Shown here piece by piece: positions 1-8,938 of a stretch of DNA of 64,000 nt (position 1 is its first letter; every line of letters starts with the position of its first letter). Under the pieces are notes generated by a model. The model had not been told where the DNA came from and did no database searches. It saw nothing but the letters and a program-made list of their open reading frames with translations. This DNA comes from JAEZJZ01 sp050949055 (lineage in GTDB: Bacteria > Bacillota > UBA994 > UBA5500): positions 89,919 to 153,918 of the forward strand of contig JBMNFA010000008.1 in assembly GCA_050949055.1 (NCBI GenBank), given 5' to 3'. The position numbers were made by a program, and so were the translations under genes.

Positions 1-2
1 AC

Positions 3-1040
3 GTGATCCGCTGGGAGAAGAGAACGCTTCCTTTCTTGCGCACATCGGAGTTCCTCTGGCAGGAGGGGCATACCGCCCACGCCTCTGAAGAGGAAGCGCG
101 GGAAGAAACGATGCGCATCTTGGACATCTACGCCGAGTTTGCGGAAACGGAATTGGCCATCCCCGTCGTAAAGGGCCGCAAGACTCCTTCTGAGCGTTTT
201 GCGGGAGCGGTGGACACTTATTCCATCGAAGCCATGATGAAGGATGGTAAGGCGCTGCAGGCTGGAACCTCTCACTATCTGGGACAGAACTTCGCCATCG
301 GCTTCGACATCAAATATCTAGATCGGGACAACCAGCAGAAATACGTTTACACCACCTCTTGGGGCGTCTCCACCCGGCTGATCGGTGCGCTGATTATGAC
401 CCATGGAGATGACCGTGGTTTGGCCTTACCGCCACGGATGGCACCGGTGCAGGTGATCATGATCCCGGTGGGCCCACCGAAGCTGCGCGACCAGGTGATG
501 GCCCGGTTTGAGCCGCTCTTTGACGCACTGCAGGCGGCAGGGGTGCGAGTGAAGTCGGATCTGCGGGAGGAAACACCAGGCTGGAAATTCAACGAATGGG
601 AGATGCGCGGTGTGCCGCTGCGATTGGAGTTGGGACCGCGGGATGTGCAGCATGAGCAATGCGTGTTGGTACGCCGCGACACCGGCGAAAAACTCAGTGT
701 AGGCTTGGATCAAACTGTGCAGCAAGTCCAGCAACTGCTGGACGACATTCAGGAAAACATGTATCAGCAAGCGCTGGCGTTTCGCCAGGCCCATTCGCAT
801 CTGCATTTGGAGACGTTGGCTGACTTGGTGCAGCATATTGCCCGCAGCGAGGCGGCCGGAGAGTTGCCCGGCTGGGCCTTGTTGGGTTGGTGCGGCAGCG
901 ACGAGTGCGAGGCTCAGATTAAGGAACAGACCAAGTTCACCTCGCGCAACATCCCTCTCGATCCTCCCATGGAGAAGCAGGTCTGCGCCGCCTGTGGCGC
1001 AGCAGCCAAGCATACACTCTGGTTCGGGCGCGCTTACTAG
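3..1040 (+). CDS. proS: Prolyl-tRNA synthetase, C-terminal part (cut by window start)
   Basis: Class II aminoacyl-tRNA synthetase that charges tRNA-Pro in the cytoplasm. The first visible residues (RWE, then LRTSEFLWQEGHTAH) are class II motif 2. Further on come GTSHYLGQNFA and TTSWGVSTRLIGALIMTHGDD, typical of the short archaeal/eukaryotic-type ProS without an editing insert. Next are the anticodon-binding domain (starting near APVQVIMIPVG) and a C-terminal zinc-binding tail with paired cysteines (CGSDEC, then CAAC), ending in the characteristic tyrosine. About 345 residues are visible of the usual 470-480, so the N-terminus lies upstream of the window. The reading frame is open to the first bases, so the GTG at position 3 is not the real start. 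A hairpin terminator follows directly. Confidence 0.95.
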   Translation: MIRWEKRTLPFLRTSEFLWQEGHTAHASEEEAREETMRILDIYAEFAETELAIPVVKGRKTPSERFAGAVDTYSIEAMMKDGKALQAGTSHYLGQNFAIGFDIKYLDRDNQQKYVYTTSWGVSTRLIGALIMTHGDDRGLALPPRMAPVQVIMIPVGPPKLRDQVMARFEPLFDALQAAGVRVKSDLREETPGWKFNEWEMRGVPLRLELGPRDVQHEQCVLVRRDTGEKLSVGLDQTVQQVQQLLDDIQENMYQQALAFRQAHSHLHLETLADLVQHIARSEAAGELPGWALLGWCGSDECEAQIKEQTKFTSRNIPLDPPMEKQVCAACGAAAKHTLWFGRAY

Positions 1041-1053
1041 TATTGAGATGGTC

Positions 1054-1089
1054 AGGGCGAAGCGTTGGTATGTGCCTCCGCTTCGCCCT
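1054..1089 (+). terminator. Hairpin terminator after proS
   Basis: An 11-bp perfect stem (AGGGCGAAGCG at 1054-1064 pairing with 1079-1089) has a 14-nt loop and a T-containing tail (TTGCTTTG). It lies 14 bases past the proS stop codon. Confidence 0.7.
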
Positions 1090-1242
1090 TGCTTTGTCTC
1101 ACTTGCTCGGACCAGGTCTTATCATGGTCATTCTCCTCACAAAGCGGAGAATCAGGACCCCGGCGACACCTGCATGATATGACCAGGGCCTAAAATGACG
1201 CGCCAGACCATGTTCCAGCGTGCGCGTCCGGAGGCCCTTCGT

Positions 1243-1319
1243 CACCCGAAGGATACAAGGTACACGTCCCGGTGTATCCTTCGGGTGGCGAAGGATGCGG
1301 GGTACATGTCCCGGTGTAT
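1243..1319. repeat. 15-bp stem hairpin plus partial second copy
   Basis: CACCCGAAGGATACA (1243-1257) is the exact reverse complement of 1273-1287, with a 15-nt loop. A degenerate second unit follows at 1288-1319 (GAAGGATG, then GGTACATGTCCCGGTGTATC), which repeats the loop and right-arm sequence. No coding frame is convincing here. It could act as a terminator for the leftward patatin gene or be an interspersed palindrome. The remainder of 1041-1318 shows nothing else. Confidence 0.55.
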
Positions 1320-2080
1320 CACAGCAGCTGCAGTAACTGCTGGCGGTGAGCCATCGCCGCTTGGTAGCCTTTGTCTATGTATTGCTCCGCCTGCGCTAGA
1401 TCTATCAAGCTCGCTCCTGCCATGGCGGGGGCGATGGGCACAGTGGCCTGATGGAACTCTGACTGGCTCAGTTGCCGCTGCATGATCTCGAAAGACCGAG
1501 TGATCACCCCCATGATGCCCTCCACCTGCAGGCTGGTGACAGCCGACGCATACAGGTCCACTGCAATCACCTGCTCCGCCCCCATCTCCTTGACCGTCCT
1601 TACGGGGACGTTCTCCACCAGTCCGCCGTCCACCAGAAGCTTGTCCTGCCACTGCACCGGCTCGAATATGCCTGGGATGGAACAACTGGCGCGCACGGCC
1701 AGCGCCACGCTGCCTTCATTGAGCACCACCTTCTCGGCTGAGTAGAGCTCGGTACACACCGCGGCAAAGGGGATGTTCAACTGCTCAAAGGATTTGCCTC
1801 CCGTCAACTCCTGCAATTTCGCTTCCATCCGCTCGTTACCCAAGAGGCTGCGTCTCGGGACCAGAAGCTCGCTCAGATCGCGCCAGCTGGTGCTGCGCGC
1901 CACCTCTAGCATCTCGTCTGGGCTGTAGCCAGCGGCGAACAGTGCGCCGATGATGCTGCCACTGCTGGTACCAGCCAGAAAGTCCACCGGAATTTCCAAC
2001 TCACATAGCGCCTGCAAGATGCCTATGTGGGCCATTCCTCTGGCTGATCCACCACCAAGGGCGAGACCGATGCGTGACAT
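1319..2080 (-). CDS. Patatin-like phospholipase (RssA-type)
   Basis: Serine lipid acyl hydrolase of the bacterial patatin family, acting on phospholipid acyl esters. The oxyanion glycine run GGGSARG follows the start within ten residues. The nucleophile elbow is GTSSGS and the catalytic-dyad aspartate is in DGGLVENVP. About 253 residues is a normal size for RssA/YlbK-type proteins. The ATG at 2080 is chosen because GGAGAGGAGG lies just upstream and MSRIGLALGGG is the usual N-terminus; a longer frame to 2164 has no such support. It faces proS convergently, and no signal peptide is seen. The physiological substrate is not known. Confidence 0.88.
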   Translation of the reverse strand: MSRIGLALGGGSARGMAHIGILQALCELEIPVDFLAGTSSGSIIGALFAAGYSPDEMLEVARSTSWRDLSELLVPRRSLLGNERMEAKLQELTGGKSFEQLNIPFAAVCTELYSAEKVVLNEGSVALAVRASCSIPGIFEPVQWQDKLLVDGGLVENVPVRTVKEMGAEQVIAVDLYASAVTSLQVEGIMGVITRSFEIMQRQLSQSEFHQATVPIAPAMAGASLIDLAQAEQYIDKGYQAAMAHRQQLLQLL

Positions 2081-2267
2081 GGTTCTTGCCTCCTCTCCAC
2101 TCTTTTGACCAAGCAGCGCCGAACACGATGGAGGAAGCCTGTTCAAAGTCCGTGATTGCTCCATCCCTTACTATGCCAAGATACTACACCAGGCAAGCGC
2201 GTGTTTCTAGCATACCAACCAAAAAAGCAGCCCACGCACTGCGGGGCCGCTTTGACTTGGTTCGCGG

Positions 2268-3557
2268 TCATTTCAGTTCGGACATCAGCGTCAGTGGACC
2301 CCGCAGCTTATCCAGCAAGCCCGACAGTCCCGGTTCCATTGACATCATCTCCAACAGGTTCTTGGACGCGCCGGCGATCGACCCTGGCGTCCAATACTTG
2401 ATGCCAGCGTCCGGTTGTGCTACCTTGGCTACCCGATAGTGCGCTAGATATCCCAACAGCACCAACCGGAAATAGACGGCCAATCGCAGCATTTGTCGCT
2501 CATAATCCTCCCGTTCAGCCTCGGGCAATTCTCTACATTGGAGATAATGCTTGAACAGGCCAACCTCCTCTGCCGCGGTCAGGGCAACCGCTGGATCGCA
2601 GACCAGCTCGATCACGTCGAAGGCAGAGACGTCCGTGCGCACTCCATCCCAGTTAGCCCGCCCTGCTCTGTTCCCCTGCATAAAATACGCACGCGGAGAG
2701 CTGTCCACCAGCCGGAGACCTTTCTCGGCCTCGCTGGTCTCCAGGAGCGGCTCCGATAGATCCATAACCTGTACAAAATCATCCTGGCTGACGGTGGCAC
2801 CAACCTTATCCCAAGCTGACAGGGAGTTCTGCAGTTCGGTTTTGATCTTTTTGTCTGAATGTCCGGCACCTGGAGGAAAGTAACCTGCGATAGTCTTCCC
2901 ACGTTGATGGAAAGTGGCCAAATCGGCGATTACCGGCCGCAGCAATTCCACCCGCCCAGCTCGATCTCGTTGCTGCAGCAGGTCGTCGAGGCGCTTGCTG
3001 CCAATGCCTTCGGTCAAAGTGATCATCTGCTTGGCATCATGGGCAATCAGGCGAGGGAACAGCACTCCAATGTTATTCAGACGCTTTAGGCCCTCCACCT
3101 CAGCGGCCAACTGCTCGGCTCTAGCGGCAATCACCTGTTCCTCTTTGCTCAGGTCCTTGAACGGATCTTCCCGTAGCTTCTCCAGATAATCGCCGCGATT
3201 GCCCATCGTCGCCGAATTCATCGGATCAGGCATCATCTCATCCATACCTGGACGAGAATTCTTGTCTCGCTCCCGCTGCAGCTGCTCCAAGGGATACACA
3301 ATCTCTGCCAACAGCAACCGCTTGCTTCCGTCGGCGAAGCCTGTCTCAAGACTATAGTGGGCGCGATCCTCTACCTGGTTTGGAGCAATTGCGCCAATGC
3401 GTAAGCGGGTCACCTTCACCTGCGTCGGCCCCCGCCCTTGCAGATCTTGCACGTAGCGGCCGACGAATCGCTTATTTAGCCTCAGGTCGCCAGGATGGTT
3501 GATTCTCCAGATCAGGACGATGATAAACACCAACAGCACTGCGTAGAGAATTGTCAT
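2268..3557 (-). CDS. Membrane-anchored protein with kinase/APH-like fold (hypothetical)
   Basis: About 429 residues. The N-terminus (MTILYAVLLVFIIVLIW) is a single membrane anchor followed by a basic stretch, so the rest is probably cytoplasmic. The middle reads LFPRLIAHDAKQMITLTEG, then GSKRLDDLL and a helical ADLATFHQRGK, which resembles the hinge and helical lobe of aminoglycoside-phosphotransferase/kinase-like folds. A clear catalytic HxD was not found, so activity is doubtful. The start at 3557 has GGAGGG at the right distance. It lies downstream of the flavodiiron gene on the same strand, with a gap of about 260 bp. Family assignment is inference. Confidence 0.6.
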   Translation of the reverse strand: MTILYAVLLVFIIVLIWRINHPGDLRLNKRFVGRYVQDLQGRGPTQVKVTRLRIGAIAPNQVEDRAHYSLETGFADGSKRLLLAEIVYPLEQLQRERDKNSRPGMDEMMPDPMNSATMGNRGDYLEKLREDPFKDLSKEEQVIAARAEQLAAEVEGLKRLNNIGVLFPRLIAHDAKQMITLTEGIGSKRLDDLLQQRDRAGRVELLRPVIADLATFHQRGKTIAGYFPPGAGHSDKKIKTELQNSLSAWDKVGATVSQDDFVQVMDLSEPLLETSEAEKGLRLVDSSPRAYFMQGNRAGRANWDGVRTDVSAFDVIELVCDPAVALTAAEEVGLFKHYLQCRELPEAEREDYERQMLRLAVYFRLVLLGYLAHYRVAKVAQPDAGIKYWTPGSIAGASKNLLEMMSMEPGLSGLLDKLRGPLTLMSELK

Positions 3558-3816
3558 CTTACCCTCCATAAGAACCGGATCGGCGAAACCAATCCACGGC
3601 CATCTAGCCACATGTTCCCGGCAAGTCACTGGAAAGCCAGCCCAGCTACCGGAACATCTGGCCATAGCTACATTTCGTCAGCGGCAAGGGTTAATCCTGC
3701 TGGCAATCGTCAAAATGCGACAAAGGAGAAACAGTACCCCAACAACCGATGCTGCGGGCCCGATTGGTAATAGCTCAACTCCCCTGATGTCTGTACACTG
3801 GCCCTTGGTTATGGAG

Positions 3817-5007
3817 CTACTTCTTCACTGCTTCCGCCAATTGAACGCCGAGTTCTTTGGCGGCTGCCAGAGCATTCTGGTCAGGGTTCCATCTCACCGC
3901 CAGACCGTCGTTGAGCAATTGCCAGCCGATCTTCTGCAGATATTGGTTGATCGCATTTATCGATCCTCCGCCCCAACCGTCTGAACCGAAAGCAACAGCT
4001 ATCTTGCCCGTTGGCTTCAGCCCTGCCAAGTCATCCAACAATGGTGCCACTGTTGCCAGCATCCCCCGGTTGATGGTGGGTGAACCGATAGCCACCGCTT
4101 TCGCCGACTGGATGGCGGTGATCACCTCGTTGCGGTCTGACTTGGAAATCCTAAACAGCTGATATTCCACTCCCTGAGAGGCCACCCCCGCTGCAATGGC
4201 ATCAGCCATCTTGGCAGTGCTTTCCCACATGGTATCGTAGGCGATGACTACCTTTTGCCGGCCAGGCGCTGTCGACCACTGTTGATAGGCCTGCACGATA
4301 CGGCCGGGGTCCTGCCGGAAGATAATCCCGTGGCTGGGGCAAATCATGTTGATCGGCAACTGCAGTTCGCCGACCTCCTGCAGTTTCTTAGCCACCAAGC
4401 GAGAGAAGGGGGTAAGGATATTGGCGTAGTACTTGGTTGCCTCTTGCATCACGATAGCCATACCCACCTCGTCGTCAAAGCGGCCGGAGCTGGCATAGTG
4501 CTGTCCGAAAGCATCGTTGGGCATCAGAATGCCATCTTCCTTGATATAGGTAAACATGCTGTCCGGCCAGTGCAGCATCGGTGCCTCCAGAAAGGTCAGG
4601 GTGCGTTTGCCCAGGTTCAGTTCATCAAAGGACTTGACCACATTGTAATCCCACCCTTGATGGAACTGCTGCTCCAGGAATTCTGCCCCCTTGGCCGTGC
4701 AGTAGAGCTTGGCATCCTTGGCTACTGCCATCACCGTGGGCAGCGCGCCGGAGTGATCGATCTCGCTGTGGTTGGAGATGACGCGGGCAATCTTGGCCGG
4801 ATCCACTATTTCAGATATGTTCTGCAGCAGCTGCTGGGCAAATGGCGTGTATACGGTATCTACCAGAGTCACTTCTTCATCCATAATCAGGTAAGCGTTG
4901 TAGGTGGTCCCGCGGTGGGTGGAGAAGGCCGGGCCGTGGAAATAACGGATATCCCAGTCGACAACCCCGACCCAATAGATGTTCTCTGCTATTTGCCTTA
5001 CTGTCAT
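3817..5007 (-). CDS. FprA-family flavodiiron protein (A-type flavoprotein)
   Basis: Cytoplasmic O2- and/or NO-reducing flavoprotein of anaerobes. The N-terminal half (about residues 1-250) is a metallo-beta-lactamase-like diiron domain with NHSEIDHSG, carrying the HxExDH ligand set. The C-terminal half (about 255-396) is a flavodoxin domain that begins VVIAYDTMWESTAKMA and has the FMN-loop segments GSPTINRG and FGSDGWGG. 396 residues is standard length for a two-domain FprA without fused rubredoxin. It has its own sigma-A promoter and a GGAGG site. With Ric and hemerythrin elsewhere in the window it points to oxygen/NO defence. O2 versus NO preference cannot be read from the sequence. Confidence 0.93.
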   Translation of the reverse strand: MTVRQIAENIYWVGVVDWDIRYFHGPAFSTHRGTTYNAYLIMDEEVTLVDTVYTPFAQQLLQNISEIVDPAKIARVISNHSEIDHSGALPTVMAVAKDAKLYCTAKGAEFLEQQFHQGWDYNVVKSFDELNLGKRTLTFLEAPMLHWPDSMFTYIKEDGILMPNDAFGQHYASSGRFDDEVGMAIVMQEATKYYANILTPFSRLVAKKLQEVGELQLPINMICPSHGIIFRQDPGRIVQAYQQWSTAPGRQKVVIAYDTMWESTAKMADAIAAGVASQGVEYQLFRISKSDRNEVITAIQSAKAVAIGSPTINRGMLATVAPLLDDLAGLKPTGKIAVAFGSDGWGGGSINAINQYLQKIGWQLLNDGLAVRWNPDQNALAAAKELGVQLAEAVKK

Positions 5008-5043
5008 TGTCCTACCTCCTATTAGTTAACCATGTTAAGCATC

Positions 5044-5072
5044 ATTCTAGAACACATTGCTACTAGTGTCAA
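5044..5072 (-). promoter_or_regulatory. Sigma-A promoter of the flavodiiron gene
   Basis: On the minus strand, TTGACA (5072-5067) and TAGAAT (5049-5044) are separated by exactly 17 bp. The -10 element lies about 37 bp before the start codon at 5007. Confidence 0.7.
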
Positions 5073-5165
5073 CTATTACAGATGAATTCTTGCAGACCAG
5101 TCATGATTTGTTCTTAGCCGCTGTGTCGAATCATACCGATTCGACTGTGGTCGAACTGCCTTTGG

Positions 5166-6077
5166 CTACCTGACGCGCAAAGTCGACTTCTCCTGCACCC
5201 GGTGCAGATGGCGGTTGATTATCTCGGGATAGCGCCGTAGCCTATCGCGGTTCTCCAGCAGCAGTTTCCCATATTCTGCGCCCAAATGCCCGTCGATGGC
5301 GGATAACTCCTGATAAGCCTGACGGCCCAACAGACTGGCCTGCTCACACTCAGGCGAACAGGGAAAGAAATTCCCGGTGAAATACGCATATGGAAGCTCA
5401 TCCGTGGTTGGCGTCCTTTGCAGTGCCTCCGCTGCCCGGGTCTCCACGTTGATACCTGCAGCACGATCCCGTTGATAGGCTTCGATGCAGCACTTCGGGT
5501 AGCCAAGCAGACACCCCAACCGGCGCAAATAGTCTGGGGATTGCTCTTCTGGATATACCAAGAAGGACAACGGCGTTTCTCTGGTGGCCTCTCGGCGCGC
5601 CTTTTGATGGATACGGCGGCGCTCCGCCATCAACTGCCCCAGCTCCTCCTCCACCGACGGGCTGTGATAGAAATAGACCTCTCGTAGCGTGGGCCTCACT
5701 TCCCACACAAAGGTATGCAGCTCAAAGGCCTGCGCCCACTGCAAATGAGCCTGATAGGCGGGCGAGGCCTCCACCACCTGCTGATAGGCTTGCCTCAGCA
5801 GTTGCCGCTTCCAGACGACTGAGCGCTGCCCTAGGTGTCGCAACTGCCACAGAAACCGCATGCCCCCAGGCTGGTGCTCCAACTCCTGCAGCTTCTGCCG
5901 ATAGAGATTATCTATGCGCCAGCCCAACTGCTCGCCCTCCGTCATCTCCCCTGGCAGAGTAAGCAGGCTCATCGGTTTGATCCCCAGCGCGACCAACAGG
6001 AAGTTTTCGATGCGGGTTCTTAGCGAAATCTGTTGCTCCTGAACAAAACTCTCGATCAGCTCTTCCCTAGCGGGCAT
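5166..6077 (-). CDS. DUF483-like hypothetical protein with GYPKCC motif
   Basis: 303 residues, soluble. The motif LGYPKCCIEAYQRD near residue 195 and a later CSPECE resemble DUF483-type proteins, which carry a conserved GYP-x-CC segment; function unknown. The cysteines suggest metal or Fe-S binding, which is inference. It starts 29 bp after the stop of the PAS histidine kinase gene on the same strand, with AAGGAGG before the ATG, so the two are probably co-transcribed. Arg- and Gln-rich helices predominate in the first 150 residues. Confidence 0.55.
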   Translation of the reverse strand: MPAREELIESFVQEQQISLRTRIENFLLVALGIKPMSLLTLPGEMTEGEQLGWRIDNLYRQKLQELEHQPGGMRFLWQLRHLGQRSVVWKRQLLRQAYQQVVEASPAYQAHLQWAQAFELHTFVWEVRPTLREVYFYHSPSVEEELGQLMAERRRIHQKARREATRETPLSFLVYPEEQSPDYLRRLGCLLGYPKCCIEAYQRDRAAGINVETRAAEALQRTPTTDELPYAYFTGNFFPCSPECEQASLLGRQAYQELSAIDGHLGAEYGKLLLENRDRLRRYPEIINRHLHRVQEKSTLRVR

Positions 6078-6106
6078 CTCCCCATCCTCCTTTTATTCCT
6101 GCGAGA

Positions 6107-7942
6107 CTATTTCTCTGGTAACCGGAAATGAACTCGAAACGTGCTGCCAGCCGGACTGGTGTCCAACGTGATCTTGGCCCTATGCTTGGCCGCTATGCTC
6201 TCGCAGGTGAGCAGTCCGAGACCGGTTCCGGATTCCTTGGTGGTGAAAAAAGCTGTGCCCAGCTTGGCTTGATCTTCATCAGGTATGCCGCATCCCTGAT
6301 CTGCCACCTCCAACACGACTTCTTCCGACTGCAAGTATGTGCTAATCGTCAGTCGCCCTCCAGCGCTCATGGCCTCCAGGCCGTTACGGACCAAGTTGAG
6401 CAGCAGTTGCCGCACCTCCTTCAGATCCATATAGATGTCCGGTACATCCTCAATGTTCAAAGTAACCTCATTGCCGCGCAGCGCGGCTTCCGCCTCGATC
6501 AGCGGCATGACGACACGAATGGCTTCGCTCAGGTTCTGCAAAGACTTCTCCGCTGGCTTGTTGCGAGCTAACGAGAGGAACTCGCTGATGATCTCGTTGG
6601 CGCGGTCTAGCTCTTCAATCATCAGATTGAGTTGAGGTTGCAGTGACACAAGCTCTGGTTTCTTCAACATCAACTGCAGGTACCCACGCACCGTGGTCAT
6701 CGGGTTGCGCACTTCATGCCCGATGCTGGCGGCGATTCCAGCTACCAGATTCAGTCGCTCGAGTTGTGCGATCTCACTCTGTAGCTGTTTCACCTCGGTG
6801 ATATCGCGGGCCAGCATGGAAACACCCACAATCTGATCGCGCTCATCTCTGATGGGAGCTAGGCTGAGGGCCACACTGATCAGGCTGCCATCCTTCTTTC
6901 TATGGCTCGCCTCTGCCTGAAACGCGTGTCCCTGCATCGCCTGTTCCATATAGGGGGCTGATGGCTGATTGCTGTCCGGAAACAACACAGCTACCGATTG
7001 CCCCATGATCTCCTCTGCTGCATAGCCATAGGTCCGTTCAGCAGCCGGATTCCAACTGCTGACTGCGCCATCCAGATCCACGCTGTAGATAGCCACGTCG
7101 GAATTGCGCACCAGTGCGGCATAGTGGCTTAGCTCTTCTCTGCGGAGTTTCTCTGCCGTGATGTCTTCCACTTGACAGATGCAGACCAGCCTGCGATCCT
7201 GCCCGCTGAACAAAGCAGTGGCAGTAATCCTCACCCAGATCATCGTGCCAGAGCGAGTCAAATACCTACCCTCCTGTTCATAGGAGCGGATTCGCCCAGC
7301 CATCAGAGTGGAGAACATTTCCACACTGACACGGAAGTCCTCAGCCGCAGTAAAGGAAAGGAAATGCCCGCCCAGCAGCTCCCGCTTGCGGTAGCCTAGG
7401 GAGGCGCAGAGGGAGTCATTGACTGCCAAGATCGTCCCTGATGTGTCCAGCAGCATCATTCCAGCCGTGGCGAAATGGGAAATCATTTTGAAACTGGACA
7501 CGATCTCGTCCACCTGTTTGCCGGATAGTGAAGCGTAACCGGCGGCCGTCTTGACGATACTGGAAGATGTGGTTATGCCATCCACATCATTGACAGCGAT
7601 TACGTGCAGCCAACAAGGGCGTGAATCGATGTGCAGCTTGTGGGTTTGTACCAGGGCATTGAAGGAGTGGCCGCTGCTGTCACGGTGGCTAGCGATCAAC
7701 GGGACACCGAAGCCGTCGCCTGCATTCTGGAGATCGATGTTCGAAAACACTCCATCCGGGCTACCAAGGTCATCCAGTCTGAGCTGCAGCAACTCGTCAC
7801 AGGAATATCCATAAAGCATCTGGGCCGCGCGGTTGGCGGCGAGGATTCTCCCACCTACAGTGCTGAGTAGCAGAACCTCTTCCGCCTGATTCAGCAGGTG
7901 ACACAGGCCGACATCAACTTCATCCACAATGCTCACTCCCAT
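6107..7942 (-). CDS. PAS-domain sensor histidine kinase (soluble)
   Basis: 611-residue cytoplasmic kinase with no membrane segments. Three PAS domains lie at about residues 20-115, 150-265 and 270-395; the linkers carry ITAEKL and DITEVKQL as in PAC segments. The HisKA domain has the phospho-acceptor His409 in SIGHEVRNPM, followed by an HATPase domain with NLVRNGLEAM (N box), DQGCGIP (G1) and GTGLGL (G2). The layout resembles the sporulation/phosphorelay kinases of Bacillota. No response regulator is adjacent, so it is an orphan kinase here. The GTG five codons inside the frame (7927) has better ribosome-site spacing and is an alternative start. The signal is unknown. Confidence 0.9.
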   Translation of the reverse strand: MGVSIVDEVDVGLCHLLNQAEEVLLLSTVGGRILAANRAAQMLYGYSCDELLQLRLDDLGSPDGVFSNIDLQNAGDGFGVPLIASHRDSSGHSFNALVQTHKLHIDSRPCWLHVIAVNDVDGITTSSSIVKTAAGYASLSGKQVDEIVSSFKMISHFATAGMMLLDTSGTILAVNDSLCASLGYRKRELLGGHFLSFTAAEDFRVSVEMFSTLMAGRIRSYEQEGRYLTRSGTMIWVRITATALFSGQDRRLVCICQVEDITAEKLRREELSHYAALVRNSDVAIYSVDLDGAVSSWNPAAERTYGYAAEEIMGQSVAVLFPDSNQPSAPYMEQAMQGHAFQAEASHRKKDGSLISVALSLAPIRDERDQIVGVSMLARDITEVKQLQSEIAQLERLNLVAGIAASIGHEVRNPMTTVRGYLQLMLKKPELVSLQPQLNLMIEELDRANEIISEFLSLARNKPAEKSLQNLSEAIRVVMPLIEAEAALRGNEVTLNIEDVPDIYMDLKEVRQLLLNLVRNGLEAMSAGGRLTISTYLQSEEVVLEVADQGCGIPDEDQAKLGTAFFTTKESGTGLGLLTCESIAAKHRAKITLDTSPAGSTFRVHFRLPEK

Positions 7943-8140
7943 CAGCTTGCGATGAAATATCTCTTTAAGAATGGCTTTTCATCAACCAGGTGAAGTTCTC
8001 CTTCCTCAATCAGCCATTTGCTACAAAATTCAATTCATTTATCAAAGGCTTAGGACATTACAGGAGCCACTCACTGCAGGGATTTGCGCCTACAGAGTGG
8101 AAGATGGCTGGAGGGAATAAGAAGTGAGGAGGAATCGCAC

Positions 8141-8857
8141 ATGCGTCTAGCGCTGATTTCGGATGTCCATGGAAATGCCACTGCCTTAAGGGCAGTGCTG
8201 GCGGATATGGCAGGTGAACGGGTGGAACGAATCATCTCCCTCGGCGATGCAGTCTCCAGTGGGCCTCAACCGGAAGAAGTACTGCAGCTGTTGGCAGAAA
8301 ATCGGGTTGAGTTGGTCATAGGCAACACTGAACAACGTTTGCTGCACCCGATATCCCCAGAGGGTCAAAGCGAACACGTGGTGATGTTGATGGAAATAGA
8401 AGCATGGATTCGCCAGACGGTGCCCGGCGATGTCCTGGACCGATTGAGGAACGCCAAACAGACAATCGACGTCCAACTAGGTGAGAACCTGCACCTGCTC
8501 TGTTGCCATGGTTCACCGCGCTCTGCTAATGAAAGACTGGTGGCCGAGTTATCCGACGAGGAGCTGGAGCGAACTTTCATCGGCTCACGGTTCGACCTGC
8601 TTGCCGCCGGACACACCCACATCCAAATGCTGCGCAATTACCGCAGCCGCCGGCTGCTGAACCCTGGCACTGTCGGCTCGGCCATAGGAATGGGTCCGGT
8701 TGCTCAGTACGCGTTGCTGTCGGCGTCATCCGGGCGCGTGGACGTCAGTTTCCGCTCCGTACCTTACGATATAACACCAGCAGTTGAGGCTGCCAAGCGC
8801 TTTGGTATGCCCCATGCCGAATGGTGGGTAAATAACTGGCTGGTGAAAGCCAATTGA
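8141..8857 (+). CDS. Calcineurin-like metallophosphoesterase (YfcE/MJ0936-like)
   Basis: 238-residue phosphoesterase. It has the family motif chain ISDVHGN (start), SLGDAVSSGP, IGNTE, CCHGSPR and AAGHTHIQ for two metal ions. Proteins of this subgroup hydrolyse phosphodiesters or act on nucleotide substrates; the actual substrate is not evident. The ATG at 8141 is chosen because GAGGAGG sits 9 bases upstream and the D-x-H motif normally lies within the first ten residues. It is transcribed away from the histidine kinase. Confidence 0.88.
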   Translation: MRLALISDVHGNATALRAVLADMAGERVERIISLGDAVSSGPQPEEVLQLLAENRVELVIGNTEQRLLHPISPEGQSEHVVMLMEIEAWIRQTVPGDVLDRLRNAKQTIDVQLGENLHLLCCHGSPRSANERLVAELSDEELERTFIGSRFDLLAAGHTHIQMLRNYRSRRLLNPGTVGSAIGMGPVAQYALLSASSGRVDVSFRSVPYDITPAVEAAKRFGMPHAEWWVNNWLVKAN

Positions 8858-8938
8858 GATATCTGACCTGCGTGGGGTTATGCTAAAATAGCGACAGGCG
8901 TCGTGCAATCAAGTTGAAGATAAGGACAGGTAGAAGCC

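Noticed and set aside
1243..1319. Possible CRISPR-like array (two similar units)
   Set aside because: Only two units, palindromic, no spacers and no cas genes.
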